64,000 nt of DNA from an uncultured bacterium (GTDB lineage Bacteria > Planctomycetota > UBA1135 > GCA-002686595), in NCBI GenBank assembly GCA_937905825.1, contig CALCXM010000011.1, positions 1 to 64,000 of the forward strand. Reading direction: 5' to 3'. Below the pieces are notes generated by a model. It did no database searches and was not told where the DNA came from. It was given only the letters and a program-made list of their open reading frames with translations. Made by a program: the position numbers and the translations under genes. The first letter of the stretch is position 1; every line of letters starts with the position of its first letter. Of this stretch, positions 1-10,089 are shown one piece after another.

Positions 1-2026
1 CTTCGTCGCCCATGCTGATCACGTCCTCGACCTTTTCAACGAAGCCGTCAGCCAGCTCGGAGATGTGGCAGAGGCCTTCGACGCCGGGGAGGATCTCGAT
101 GAAGGCGCCGAAGTCGCGGATGGACTTGACGGTGCCGGTGTAGCGAGTGCCAACCTTGGGGGTCTCACACATGGAGCGGATGGCGTCGGCGCAGGCCTTG
201 GTCTTGGTGCTGTTCGTACCGAAGACTTGGATGTTGCCGTCGTCGTCCATGACGGAGACTTTGACCTCGTAGTCAGCCTGCAGGGCCTTGATGGTCTTGC
301 CGCCGGGGCCGATCAGGAAGCCGATCTTCTCGCCGGGAATCTTGATCGATTCGAAGCGGGGAGCGTGCTCGCTGATGTCGGCGGACGGTGCGTTGACCAC
401 TTCGAGCATCTTGCGAAGGATGTAGCGACGACCTTCGAGAGCTTGGCCGAGGGCCGCCTCAAGAAGTTCGCGGCTGACGCCCTTGACCTTGATGTCCATC
501 TGCAAGGCAGTGATGCCGATGCCGGAACCAGCGACCTTGAAGTCCATGTCACCGTTGTGATCCTCGGAACCTTGGATGTCGGAGAGGATGGCGGTTTGGT
601 CGCCCTCCTTCACAAGACCCATGGCGATGCCAGCGATGGGCTGGCTGAGGGGCACACCGGCGAGCATCATCGCAAGGCAACCGCCACAGACCGAAGCCAT
701 GGAGGAAGAGCCGTTGGACTCGGTGATGTTGGAGAGCACTCGCACCGTGTAGGGGAAGCTCTCTTTGGGGGGCAGGACGCTGGCGAGCGCGCGCTCGGCC
801 AACATGCCGTGACCGATCTCGCGACGGCCCGGGCCCATGATGCGACGGGTTTCACCGACCGAGTAGGGCGGGAAGTTGTAGTGCAGGTAGAAGTGCTTGC
901 GGTACTCCTTCTCGAGGCCGTCAATGATGGCGGAGTCGTCGGGGGTGCCGAGGGTCGCGCTCACGAGGGCTTGGGTTTCACCGCGGGTGAAGAGCACCGA
1001 GCCGTGGTTGCGCGGGGCGAAGTTCGGGTCGATGGTGATCTGACGGATGTCAGCGTGACCACGGCCGTCCGTGCGCTTGCCTTCGAGGATGCACTCGCGC
1101 TCGACTTCCCCTTGCAGGTCGTGGTAGAAGCTCTTGATGGCTTTGGTGGCGCAGCCTTTGTCGGCGTCGTCCGTGTTCGCCAGAAGATCGGCGAGCACCT
1201 TGGTGCGAACGGTGCGCATGGCGTCGTCGCGGGCGTGCTTGCCTTCGGTGAAGATGACTGCCTTGAGATCGCTCTTGTAACCCCAGACCTTGGCCTTGAG
1301 GGCTTCGTCCACTTCGGGAACGGTGAACGCTGCGATCGGCTTGGCGGCCAGCTGCTTGAGCTCGGAGACGACAGCGATGACTTCTTTGATGGTCGCTTCA
1401 GCCAGCTGAAGCGCGTCCAGCATGTCGCTCTCGGGCAGCTGGTCGGCGGAGGCTTCCACCATGGCCAGGCCGTTCTCGTGACCGGCGACGACGAGGTTCA
1501 GGCTGGAGCCTTCGCGCAGGTCTTCGTCACTGGGGAATGCGATCAGTTCGCCGTCGACTTGGCCGATGCGGACAGCACCCATGGTTGCCTCGAAGGGCAA
1601 GCCACTGATGGAGAGCGCCGCGAAGGCTGCGATCATGGAGAGCACGTCGGTGTTGTTCACGCCGTCGTACTGCATGGTGAAGCTCATCACTTGAACTTCG
1701 GCTTTGTAACCCTCAGGGAACATGGGGCGGATCGAGCGATCCGTCAGGCGCATGGTGAGGATTTCTTTGGTGGTCGGGCGTCCTTCGCGCTTGAAGAAGC
1801 CGCCGGGAATCTTGCCCGCTGCGGCCGTCTGCTCGCGGTAGTCCACCACGAGCGGGAAGAAGTCAATGTCTTCTCGTGCGCTGCCAGCCGTGACGGCTGC
1901 GAAGACCTTGGAGTCGCCAAGGGTTGCGATCACTCCGCCGCCAGCTTGGCGGGCCATGTGACCGGTTTCGAGCACAAGGGTGCGTCCAGCGATCGTTCGC
2001 TCAACGCGTTTGTAGGTATCAAACAT
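1..2026 (-). CDS. pnp: Polyribonucleotide nucleotidyltransferase, 3' end cut by window edge
   Basis: Minus-strand reading from ATG at 2026: [39 protein letters not shown]...; the distal part reads as an S1 domain ([48 protein letters not shown]). Absent from the ORF track because no stop lies in the window. Confidence 0.96.
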   Translation of the reverse strand, partial: MFDTYKRVERTIAGRTLVLETGHMARQAGGGVIATLGDSKVFAAVTAGSAREDIDFFPLVVDYREQTAAAGKIPGGFFKREGRPTTKEILTMRLTDRSIRPMFPEGYKAEVQVMSFTMQYDGVNNTDVLSMIAAFAALSISGLPFEATMGAVRIGQVDGELIAFPSDEDLREGSSLNLVVAGHENGLAMVEASADQLPESDMLDALQLAEATIKEVIAVVSELKQLAAKPIAAFTVPEVDEALKAKVWGYKSDLKAVIFTEGKHARDDAMRTVRTKVLADLLANTDDADKGCATKAIKSFYHDLQGEVERECILEGKRTDGRGHADIRQITIDPNFAPRNHGSVLFTRGETQALVSATLGTPDDSAIIDGLEKEYRKHFYLHYNFPPYSVGETRRIMGPGRREIGHGMLAERALASVLPPKESFPYTVRVLSNITESNGSSSMASVCGGCLAMMLAGVPLSQPIAGIAMGLVKEGDQTAILSDIQGSEDHNGDMDFKVAGSGIGITALQMDIKVKGVSRELLEAALGQALEGRRYILRKMLEVVNAPSADISEHAPRFESIKIPGEKIGFLIGPGGKTIKALQADYEVKVSVMDDDGNIQVFGTNSTKTKACADAIRSMCETPKVGTRYTGTVKSIRDFGAFIEILPGVEGLCHISELADGFVEKVEDVISMGDE

Positions 2027-2261
2027 CAGTTTTTATCTTTATCTCTTTTCAACGTCATGCCAATTCGATCGCCAGAGCGATCGGGCTCCCGACCCTGTGT
2101 GGTGCACCCTTTTTATGGGCGCGGAAAACCACGAGTCTCAAATGGGGAAGGGTTCACTCCCCCACCTTGGGTCGATGGCTGGAGCCTTGTTTCCAGGTCG
2201 GCCCTCGAAAGGGCCAGACCGTGGAATGGGCTACCGCCGTAGTTCTGAAACGGTTGTCGCC

Positions 2262-2537
2262 TTACTTAGCGACGCGCAAGCCCAGCTTGGCCACGATCGC
2301 AACGTAGCGGTCGTGAGCGTTCTTGCGCAGGTAACGAAGGAGACGGCTGCGGCGGCCGACCATCGTCAGGAGACCTCGTCGTGTGGCGAAGTCTTTCTTG
2401 TGCTGCTTGAGGTGCTCGGTCAGGTTCGTGATGTGCTCGGTGAGCACAGCGATCTGAACCTCGGGGGAACCCGTGTCTCCGGTTTGGATGGCGTGTTCCT
2501 TGATGATCTCAAGCTTGCGTTCGGCTTCAATGGCCAT
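2262..2537 (-). CDS. rpsO: 30S ribosomal protein S15
   Basis: 91 aa; [52 protein letters not shown] is a canonical S15 sequence; adjacent to pnp as usual. Confidence 0.98.
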   Translation of the reverse strand: MAIEAERKLEIIKEHAIQTGDTGSPEVQIAVLTEHITNLTEHLKQHKKDFATRRGLLTMVGRRSRLLRYLRKNAHDRYVAIVAKLGLRVAK

Positions 2538-2867
2538 GTGACTACCCTGTTTCCTTGTTCTAAACTGTTCTTAAGGAGTGTCGAACCTTGCGGTCCGCCT
2601 CGATCAACTTGCCCCGATCCCAGAGCAGGGGGCTCCAGTAGGGGGGTGCGCCGGCGCCACCGTCGGGGTGGACCAAAAACCAGCGTGGCTCGGTATCCGT
2701 GACGGACACCCAGCCTTTCGAGGCCAGAGAGTTTAGCGGCGAGGGATGGGCTGTCTACCCTCGCCTGCCCTGGACTTCGGGAGTTTGCGACGGAATCTGG
2801 AGATCCGAGGGGGCTGGAAACAGGGATTCGCCCCCATTGGGAGGGCCTGGTCGAGGCCCTCCCGCGG

Positions 2868-3308
2868 CTATTCCGTACGGGGGAAGGTAATGACGGGGAC
2901 CTTCGAGTTGCGCAAGACGGCCTCGGCCACGCTTCCGAGCACCAGGTGACGCCATCCCGTGCGGCCGTGGGTGGCGATGGCGATCAGGTCCACCTTGTTC
3001 GCTTCTGCGTAGTGATTGACGGCTTGGGCTATCTGCACCCCAGAGATCACCTCCACATTCAGATCGGTCACCCCGTGAAGGTCCTTGCAGCTGTTCTCCA
3101 ATTGAGCCTTGGCGCTCTCGATCTCGGCTCCGATGTCCATAGAACCAATCATCGGGGAAAGCGGCGCCCCGTGGGGCGCGACCAATAGGTCCTGGACGAC
3201 GTGCAGGACGGTGACCTTGGCCTGGATCGAGCGTGCCAGCTTGGCCATGGGCCCGAAGGGCAGAAGAGATTCAGGCGAGAGATCCGACGCGATGAGAATG
3301 TGCTTCAC
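2868..3308 (-). CDS. Universal stress protein (UspA family)
   Basis: 146 aa; MKHILIASDLSPES... and C-terminal IATHGRTGWRHLVLGSVAEAVLRNSKVPVI. Confidence 0.93.
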   Translation of the reverse strand: MKHILIASDLSPESLLPFGPMAKLARSIQAKVTVLHVVQDLLVAPHGAPLSPMIGSMDIGAEIESAKAQLENSCKDLHGVTDLNVEVISGVQIAQAVNHYAEANKVDLIAIATHGRTGWRHLVLGSVAEAVLRNSKVPVITFPRTE

Positions 3309-3523
3309 AGCTACCTCCGAGGGGTTGTGGACAGCTGCTACCTATCAAGACAGCAGGGTGCCCTTGCTCCCCCTTTTTCGCACGATAGGCCTAGAAACAC
3401 AAGCCTCGGCGCGGATTCCACCTGACGATTCGGGGTCCGTAGGCCATTCTAGAGACACGTATTGCAGCCGCTCGAGCCCGGTCCATAGCGCCGAGTTCGA
3501 TCGCCCCCAACCAGACAGTTCCT

Positions 3524-5980
3524 ATGCTTCTTCGCGCCGCCCCCCTCACGCTCCTACCCCTGCTGCTCTTCTCTGTGGAGGCCCTGGGCCAAGTAGGAGC
3601 GCCCTTTTGCTTGGGGACCCAGTGTCCGTGCTCGAACGACGATCCGAACGCCGGCTGTGGCAATAGCGGACTGGACGGCAACAGCGCGACCGGCGCGCGG
3701 CTCTTCGCGGCGGCCGGGACCACCAACCACGCGGCGGACGACTTGGTCCTCGCAGCGGAGGGCATCTCCCCCCAACGCTTCGGCGTCTTCGTGGCGGGAA
3801 CCACCCCGGGAACAGCGACCCTCGGCGACGGCCAACTTTGCGTGGCGGGCAACGGCCAGCAGCTGCAACGGCTGCAGCCGCAAACGTCGAGCCTTTCCGG
3901 AACGATCACAGACAGCCAGTTCATTCAGAAGCTCAATGGCTCGGCAGTCGGCATCGTCCAGCCCGGAACCACCCTTCACTTCCAGGTGTTCTATCGCGAC
4001 CCCGGCGGCCCCTGCGGCACGGGTTTCAATCTGAGCAACGCCTTGCCGGTGACCTTCACGGCCGGGCCGATCGAGCTCGATCTCGTGGGCGAGCCTTTGG
4101 CGTTGGAACCGCGCTTTGACTTCGTCGACGCCTTCAACTCCACGGAAACAGTCAGCCTAACCCTCGACCCCCAACGCTACCCGGGCATCGCCAATCAGCA
4201 AACCCAAGTGTTCATCACGGAGGGCCGCAGCCGCGCCGAGTGGGACTTGGATCCAGTGTTGGTGGACGTGCGCGGTGGCGCTTCGGCAGTCAGCTTCGCC
4301 GGCGCGGACCTGGCCGGAAACGTATTGAGCCTCGACTCGGGCACTTTGGCGGGTCCCAGCGGAACGGCAATCTCCCGGGGCTACGACGTGGTGGTCGATT
4401 TGGACGGGGACGGGCTCTTGAGTGACGGGGACTTCGTCGATGGACGGGGCGATGAACACGGCTTTGCTGTCTTCCGCGACATGGTGGCCCCCGGTCCCTA
4501 CACCCCAGTCGAGATCTCGCACGACCACGGGAGCTCCAGCTTCCACCGGCAGAACATCTTCTACCCAGCGAACATCGCTGCGCTCGGGGAGCTGCCCTTG
4601 ATCGTGGTCAGCCACGGCAACGGACACAACTACAACTGGTACGACCACATCGGTGAACACATGAGTTCCTACGGCTTCATCGTCATGAGCCACCGGAACA
4701 ACACCAACCCGGGACCTGACTCTGCGGCGACGACGACCATCGAGAACACTGAGGTCTTCCTGCAGAACTTGGGTCTGATCGCTGGCGGAGTTATGGTTGG
4801 CCATGTGGACCGTCACCGCATGATCTGGATCGGTCACAGCCGTGGCGCAGAGGGCGTGGCGCGCGCTTATCGGCGACTGATCAGCGGCGCCGACACGCCC
4901 GCCCAGTTCGTGGCCTCGGACATCCAACTCGTCTCGTCGATCGCCCCCACCGACTTCCTCGGTGCCAACAACAACCCCGGGGATGTTGCTTACCAACTTT
5001 GGACCGGCGCAGCCGACGACGACGTCGATGGAAGTCCTGCGTCGAACGTCGCGCAGACCTATCACTTGCTGACCCGGGCTGAGGGCCAGCGCTTTGGCGT
5101 GACCTACCACGGCGTTGGGCATGGCGCCTTCCACAATGGCACCGGCTCCCTGGTCGCCGCAGGCCCCTGCATCGTTGGCCGTGGCAACACACACAAGCTG
5201 ATGAATGGCTACTTCCTGCCCACCGTCTACAACATCCTCGGAGAGGACGCGATCGCGGAGGAGTACCTCTGGCGCAAGTGGGAGAGCCTGCGATCCCTCG
5301 GCGTTCCGACTGCGGATTGCCCCGACGTGGTGTACGAGTACTGGAACGGCCCATCCACTGACGCCTTCGTCATCGATGACTTCCAGACCGAAACGGGCGT
5401 AGACACTTCGAGCTCCCAAGGAGCCGTTGGCGGGAACGTCGATATTCTCGTCGAGGCGCGGCTGCAGGACGGGAACGGGAACTTGACCTCCGACTCAGCC
5501 GACCCGATGAACGGCATGACGCGCAACGGTCCCTCGGACAATGATCGGGGCATCGTGTTCCAGTGGACGGCGCCGACCTACCTCGAATTTGAAGTGGTCG
5601 CCGCAGCTCGCAACTTCGCGGACTATGCCTACCTCTCCTTCCGCGCTTGCCAAAGCACGCGCCACCCGTTGACCCTCGCGGACCTCGAAGACTTAACTTT
5701 CGACGTCACCCTGCGAGACGCCTACGGCAACACCAGCACCTTGAACATCGGCGCCTATAAAGGCGGCATCACCGACCCCTTCGCGCGCAGCGGAAACGGG
5801 ACCGGAGCTGGATGGTCCAATGAGTTCGAAACGACTCGGGTCCGGCTCGCCGACTTCGCCACCAATCATCCCGACTTCGTCCTCTCGGACGTGGCCGCCA
5901 TCCGCTTCGAGTTTGCCGGGCCCGGCGCTTCCCCTGTGGGACGCATCGGCATGGACGACATCGAATTGGTCCAGCAGTAA
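3524..5980 (+). CDS. Secreted alpha/beta hydrolase (PET hydrolase/dienelactone hydrolase-like) with an N-terminal planctomycete-type secreted module
   Basis: 818 aa; signal peptide; LPLIVVSHGNGHNYNWYDHIGEHMSSYGFIVMSHRNN; nucleophile elbow GHSRG; module FGVFVAGTTPGTATLGDGQLCVAG...HFQVFYRDPGGPCGTGFNLSNALPVTF. Confidence 0.75.
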   Translation: MLLRAAPLTLLPLLLFSVEALGQVGAPFCLGTQCPCSNDDPNAGCGNSGLDGNSATGARLFAAAGTTNHAADDLVLAAEGISPQRFGVFVAGTTPGTATLGDGQLCVAGNGQQLQRLQPQTSSLSGTITDSQFIQKLNGSAVGIVQPGTTLHFQVFYRDPGGPCGTGFNLSNALPVTFTAGPIELDLVGEPLALEPRFDFVDAFNSTETVSLTLDPQRYPGIANQQTQVFITEGRSRAEWDLDPVLVDVRGGASAVSFAGADLAGNVLSLDSGTLAGPSGTAISRGYDVVVDLDGDGLLSDGDFVDGRGDEHGFAVFRDMVAPGPYTPVEISHDHGSSSFHRQNIFYPANIAALGELPLIVVSHGNGHNYNWYDHIGEHMSSYGFIVMSHRNNTNPGPDSAATTTIENTEVFLQNLGLIAGGVMVGHVDRHRMIWIGHSRGAEGVARAYRRLISGADTPAQFVASDIQLVSSIAPTDFLGANNNPGDVAYQLWTGAADDDVDGSPASNVAQTYHLLTRAEGQRFGVTYHGVGHGAFHNGTGSLVAAGPCIVGRGNTHKLMNGYFLPTVYNILGEDAIAEEYLWRKWESLRSLGVPTADCPDVVYEYWNGPSTDAFVIDDFQTETGVDTSSSQGAVGGNVDILVEARLQDGNGNLTSDSADPMNGMTRNGPSDNDRGIVFQWTAPTYLEFEVVAAARNFADYAYLSFRACQSTRHPLTLADLEDLTFDVTLRDAYGNTSTLNIGAYKGGITDPFARSGNGTGAGWSNEFETTRVRLADFATNHPDFVLSDVAAIRFEFAGPGASPVGRIGMDDIELVQQ

Positions 5981-6015
5981 GCACCCTTGTTATGGGTCCA
6001 GGAAACACCACAGTT

Positions 6016-6654
6016 ATGCGTCGCCCGTTACTTGCCATCGTTTGTCTCGGAGTTCTCTCTGCGACCGCTTTCACGACCTCCCCAGCCCTACGTCGTAGTT
6101 TGGGCCTGCAGAGCCCATTCACGCAGCCGACGGCCGCGTTCAGTCTTTTCGCAGCGCAACCCTTCGTGCTCGAAGAGAGCTACACCAGTCACGACCGCCA
6201 GGAAAAGCCGCAGGTCAACTCGGGTTGGATCTTGGCTCTGAAGGTGCCTGCAGAGCTAGCGCAGTTTCGCAACGGATTGATGCCCGTGCTTTGTGTTGGG
6301 AACACCACCGCGGAACGTTGGAACTCCGGCGACGGAAGCGGGCAAATCGTCATCACGGTGCCGAGCCCTTTGAACTCGGATGGTGAGCCCCAACTCGACC
6401 TCGCGACTGCATCGATTTGGTTCGCGGAGCCGCAACTGCCAGAGCGGGTGAATGCCTCCTGGATTGCCGGCGCACAGGAAGCTGCGGACGCCGTTGCGTT
6501 GACGCCTTTCGATCGTCAGATGCTCGAACAAGCACGTGCGAAGGGTGGCGAGGTCCTGCACGTCCGCAATCACAACGAACTCGGCAAGGCGCTTAGTCAT
6601 TGGATCGACGAGTACGCACCGGACGAGGCTGAACTCGCCGAGAGCCTGCGCTAG
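6016..6654 (+). CDS. Hypothetical secreted protein
   Basis: ORF 5992-6654; likely start at the internal ATG giving MRRPLLAIVCLGVLSATAF signal-like N-terminus. Confidence 0.55.
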   Translation: MRRPLLAIVCLGVLSATAFTTSPALRRSLGLQSPFTQPTAAFSLFAAQPFVLEESYTSHDRQEKPQVNSGWILALKVPAELAQFRNGLMPVLCVGNTTAERWNSGDGSGQIVITVPSPLNSDGEPQLDLATASIWFAEPQLPERVNASWIAGAQEAADAVALTPFDRQMLEQARAKGGEVLHVRNHNELGKALSHWIDEYAPDEAELAESLR

Positions 6655-6930
6655 TCACGACTAGGAACGGACGGCCTGGTGCTTCCAGGTCGTCTGGCCC
6701 CCGGCTCACCATGGGATCGGAGTCAGAGGCTGTTTTCCTGCGCGTTGACACAGAGGCGAGCGCCGTTTTCCTGGTCTTCGAAGTCACTGTCTCAAGGACC
6801 ACGAAGAGGAGACTGCAGAATGGGCGCATTTCCCGCACCTAGCTTTTGTATTGACCCCGCACCGCGAGGCACACTCAAGCGCGCCTCTTGTGGATTGGAA
6901 GTCCACCTAACGACGGGGCTCGAGGAACGA

Positions 6931-8031
6931 ATGAACAAGAGACAGGGAACGCGCTTTCGAATTTCACGCTGGCTCACCAAACTTGGATTGGTGCTGCTGA
7001 TCGCTAGCTCCGCCGTGGCACAGGAATCGCGAACACTCATCGTTGGCACGAAGGAAGCCGCGCCGTTCTCTTTCCGAGCCGCTGACGGCCAGTGGCGCGG
7101 AATCAGCATTGACCTGTGGCGCAGCATTGCCGAAGACCTTGCCCTGAAGTTCGAACTCCAGGAGGCCCCGCTACATGACCTGCTCGAAGGACTCGGTGAT
7201 GGGCGCTTCGACGTGGCAGTGGCCGCATTCACGGTGACTGCAGAGCGTGAGCAAGTCGTCGATTTCAGCCATCCCTTTCATCCTTCGGGACTGGGGATCG
7301 CTGTCCCCGTCGAGACATCGGGAAGCCTCAGGGCCATTCTAGACAGCGTCCTTTCCGTGGGCTTCTTGCAGGCGGCCGGAACGCTCTTGGCCGTTCTGTT
7401 CCTGGGCGGCACGCTGCTGTGGTTGCTGGAGCGAAAGAAGAACCCAGAGCAGTTCGGCGGCTCAATCACCAAGGGCCTGGGCACCGCATTTTGGAGGTCA
7501 GCAGTCACGATGACGACAGTTGGCTACGGGGACAAAGCACCCATCACCCTTGGCGGTCGCGTCGTTGCCATCATCTGGATGTTCGCAAGCATCATCATGA
7601 TCTCTGGCCTAACCGCAGCGATCGCGTCCACGCTCACCGTGTCCAACCTGGAGCTCTCCGTGAGCAGCCCGCGAGACTTGCCGTCCCTGAGCCGCATCGC
7701 ATGTGTGGAAGGCTCAACTGGAGAGGAATACTTGCGCAGCCGCCGACTCCCCTATCTGCCGTTCCCGAACGCCACGGAGGCTGTTCAGTCCTTGAGCGAC
7801 GGCAACACGCAGGCGGTGGTCTATGACGCACCCATTCTGCGATACCTGACCATGAGATCCTTCCAGGAGACGGTGACGGTTCTTCCGGTGATCTTCGAGC
7901 GACAAGACTACGCGATCGCCCTGCCGCTCCACAGCGCTCTCAGGAAGTCAGTCAATACATCCCTGCTGAAGCACGTGAGCGGCGAAGACTGGCACGACGT
8001 TTTGTACAAGTACCTGGGAGCGAATCAATGA
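6931..8031 (+). CDS. GluR0-like bacterial ionotropic glutamate receptor/substrate-binding domain fused to K+ channel pore
   Basis: Start chosen at MNKRQGTRFRISRWLTKLGLVLLIASSAVAQ; SBP_bac_3-like halves (LIVGTKEAAPFSFRAADGQWRGISIDLWRSIA; FDVAVAAFTVTAEREQVVDFSHPF) flank a two-helix pore with TMTTVGYGDKAP selectivity filter. Confidence 0.88.
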   Translation: MNKRQGTRFRISRWLTKLGLVLLIASSAVAQESRTLIVGTKEAAPFSFRAADGQWRGISIDLWRSIAEDLALKFELQEAPLHDLLEGLGDGRFDVAVAAFTVTAEREQVVDFSHPFHPSGLGIAVPVETSGSLRAILDSVLSVGFLQAAGTLLAVLFLGGTLLWLLERKKNPEQFGGSITKGLGTAFWRSAVTMTTVGYGDKAPITLGGRVVAIIWMFASIIMISGLTAAIASTLTVSNLELSVSSPRDLPSLSRIACVEGSTGEEYLRSRRLPYLPFPNATEAVQSLSDGNTQAVVYDAPILRYLTMRSFQETVTVLPVIFERQDYAIALPLHSALRKSVNTSLLKHVSGEDWHDVLYKYLGANQ

Positions 8032-10001
8032 ATCTGTCACGCAACGGGCTGCTCAGGCACCCGCAATTCTTCCTGGAGAGATGGGTTCAACGGGGAGTCC
8101 TGCACCAGCTCTGCTTGATGTCGGGCCTGATCGTCATGGTCGCCGTACTCGGCGGACTGGCTGCATGGGCCTTGACCTCGAACTTCGAGAGTCCCGCAAC
8201 CGCCATCTGGTGGTCCTTTCTTCGGCTGACGGACCCGGGCTACTTGGGGGACGACGAGGGCGTCGCGCTTCGCATTGTTTCCACGATCGTCACGGTGCTC
8301 GGGTACGTGCTCTTCATGGGCTCCCTCATCGCCATCATGACCCAATGGTTGGCGCTCACAATTCGGAAACTGGAGAGCGGCCTGACTCCCATCGCCATGG
8401 AGAATCACTTTGTGATTCTCGGTTGAACGAACCGCACCTCAGAGATCATCAAGAAACTCCTCACCGCCGCCGGACGCCTCGAGCGCTTTTTCGCCCTGCG
8501 CTCTGGATCGAGCCGGCTACGCATCGTTGTCCTCGCCGACGAGGTCAATGCCGAGCGCAGACTCGAGCTGCGGGAAAGCCTCGGGGCCGCTTGGAATGAG
8601 AGCCAAGTCTTTCTGCGATCCGGCTCCTCCCTCCAGCAAGAACATCTCGAACGCCTCGACCTTCACCGAGCCTCGGTGGTGATCATCCCTGGTGCCGACT
8701 TTGAGCTTGGCGGATCCGAACTGAACGACACGCGAGTCGTGAAGACACTGCTGAACCTCGAATCGCACTTCAAGAAGAGGAAGCCCGGAACAAACGTCCC
8801 CTGCGTCGTGGCAGAGCTGTTCGACCCACGCAAGGTGTCCATCGCGCGCAGATCGATCAGCACCAGTTCGGAAATCATCGCTGGCGATCGACTGATCAGC
8901 CGCCTGCTCTCCCAGAGCCTTCGACACTCCGGCGTGGGCCCTGCGCTTCTGAGCCTGCTCACCCACCGCGAGGACACTGGACTGTACCTGCGTGGCTTCC
9001 CGCAGTTCGCCGGGCACTCCCCACGCGCCCTAATCAACTCATTCCCGAAGGCGGTCATCTTAGGCGTCGTCTCGATGGATGGGTCGGAGCCGATCGTTCA
9101 GCTGAATCCGGACTCGGAAGTCATCCTGACCGAAGCGGACCGTTTGATCTTCCTCGCGCCACGCTACGCCGACTGCCAGCCATCTGCCGTTCCTCCGATG
9201 GAGAACCCGGGAGCTGCGGAACTCACCCTTCCACCCCACCCGGAACCGAAGCAACGCCGCTTCTTGATCTTGGGTTGGAGCTACAAGATCCCGACTCTCA
9301 TCGCTGAGTTGTTGGAGACGAGTATCGGTAGTTTCGAGATCACGATCCTGTCCAAGATCGCCAAGAACGATCGCCAGCAGGCCCTCGGCCATCTCGAGTT
9401 CACGAGCCGACTGACCGTGCGCCACGTCGTCGGCGACTACTCGCTTGAACAGGACCTCGGCAAGCTCAACCCGCACGAGTTTGACCATGTCCTCTTCTTG
9501 GCAAGTGGTTGGCTAAGCAACTCTGAAGAAGCTGATGCGCGAACGGTCATGGGTCTGCTTCTATTGCGCTCGCTGCTGGAGGGCCACGACAACACCCCCG
9601 AGGTCCTCACGGAGGTTCTTGACCCCGACAGCGCCGGGGTTCTTGGCCAAACTGCGGACGTGGTCTTCATCAGCCCACAGTTGCTTAGTCACCTCCTCGC
9701 GCACGTGGGACTCCTCCCCGAACTGAATGCCGTGTTCGACAACCTGATCTGCTCCGGCGGGTCTGAGATCACCCTTCGAATGCCCGCGGACCTCGGCCTC
9801 GATTCCAATGCCATTACGTTTGCGGAAGTCCAAGCCGCGGCGGCCAGCCGGGGTTGCATCGGCCTGGGCTTCTATACGGCTCCCTACCAAGCCTCTCCTC
9901 GCAAGCTCGCGCTCAACCCAGATCGTGAACAGAAGCGCAGCCTGCGAGTGGACGATCGAATCATCTTGCTCTGCAGCGAGGGTGACGGGGCAGGCCGGTA
10001 G
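8028..10001 (+). pseudogene. CASTOR/POLLUX-like ion channel with RCK/TrkA-N domains, interrupted by one in-frame TGA (8424-8426)
   Basis: The 8028-8426 and 8676-10001 ORFs share a frame and 8427-8675 reads through openly. The sequence ENHFVILG*TNRTSEIIKKLL has the stop at the position where Trp is expected in ILGW. Start overlaps the upstream stop (ATGA). Confidence 0.7.
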
Positions 10002-10089
10002 CCCCGCCCTACTGCTTCACGCCCGCCAGGGCCGGCACCCGAGTGTTGGACCACCCGGGCGCCATTCCATTCCGAGGCGCGGCTGAGGG

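Noticed and set aside
65-2242. 725-aa plus-strand ORF
   Set aside because: Antisense shadow of pnp caused by high-GC codon bias; low-complexity translation with no recognisable domain, whereas the minus strand encodes a clear PNPase.
4157-5419. 420-aa minus-strand ORF
   Set aside because: Antisense to the secreted alpha/beta hydrolase.
8424-8426. Selenocysteine at the TGA of the CASTOR-like gene
   Set aside because: The expected residue is Trp, not Cys, and I found no good hairpin with a G-led loop 16-37 nt downstream.
8424-8426. Genetic-code change (UGA = Trp)
   Set aside because: Several genes in the window end in TGA where readthrough is not supported by conserved sequence (e.g. the GluR0-like gene ending at 8031), so a code change is unlikely.
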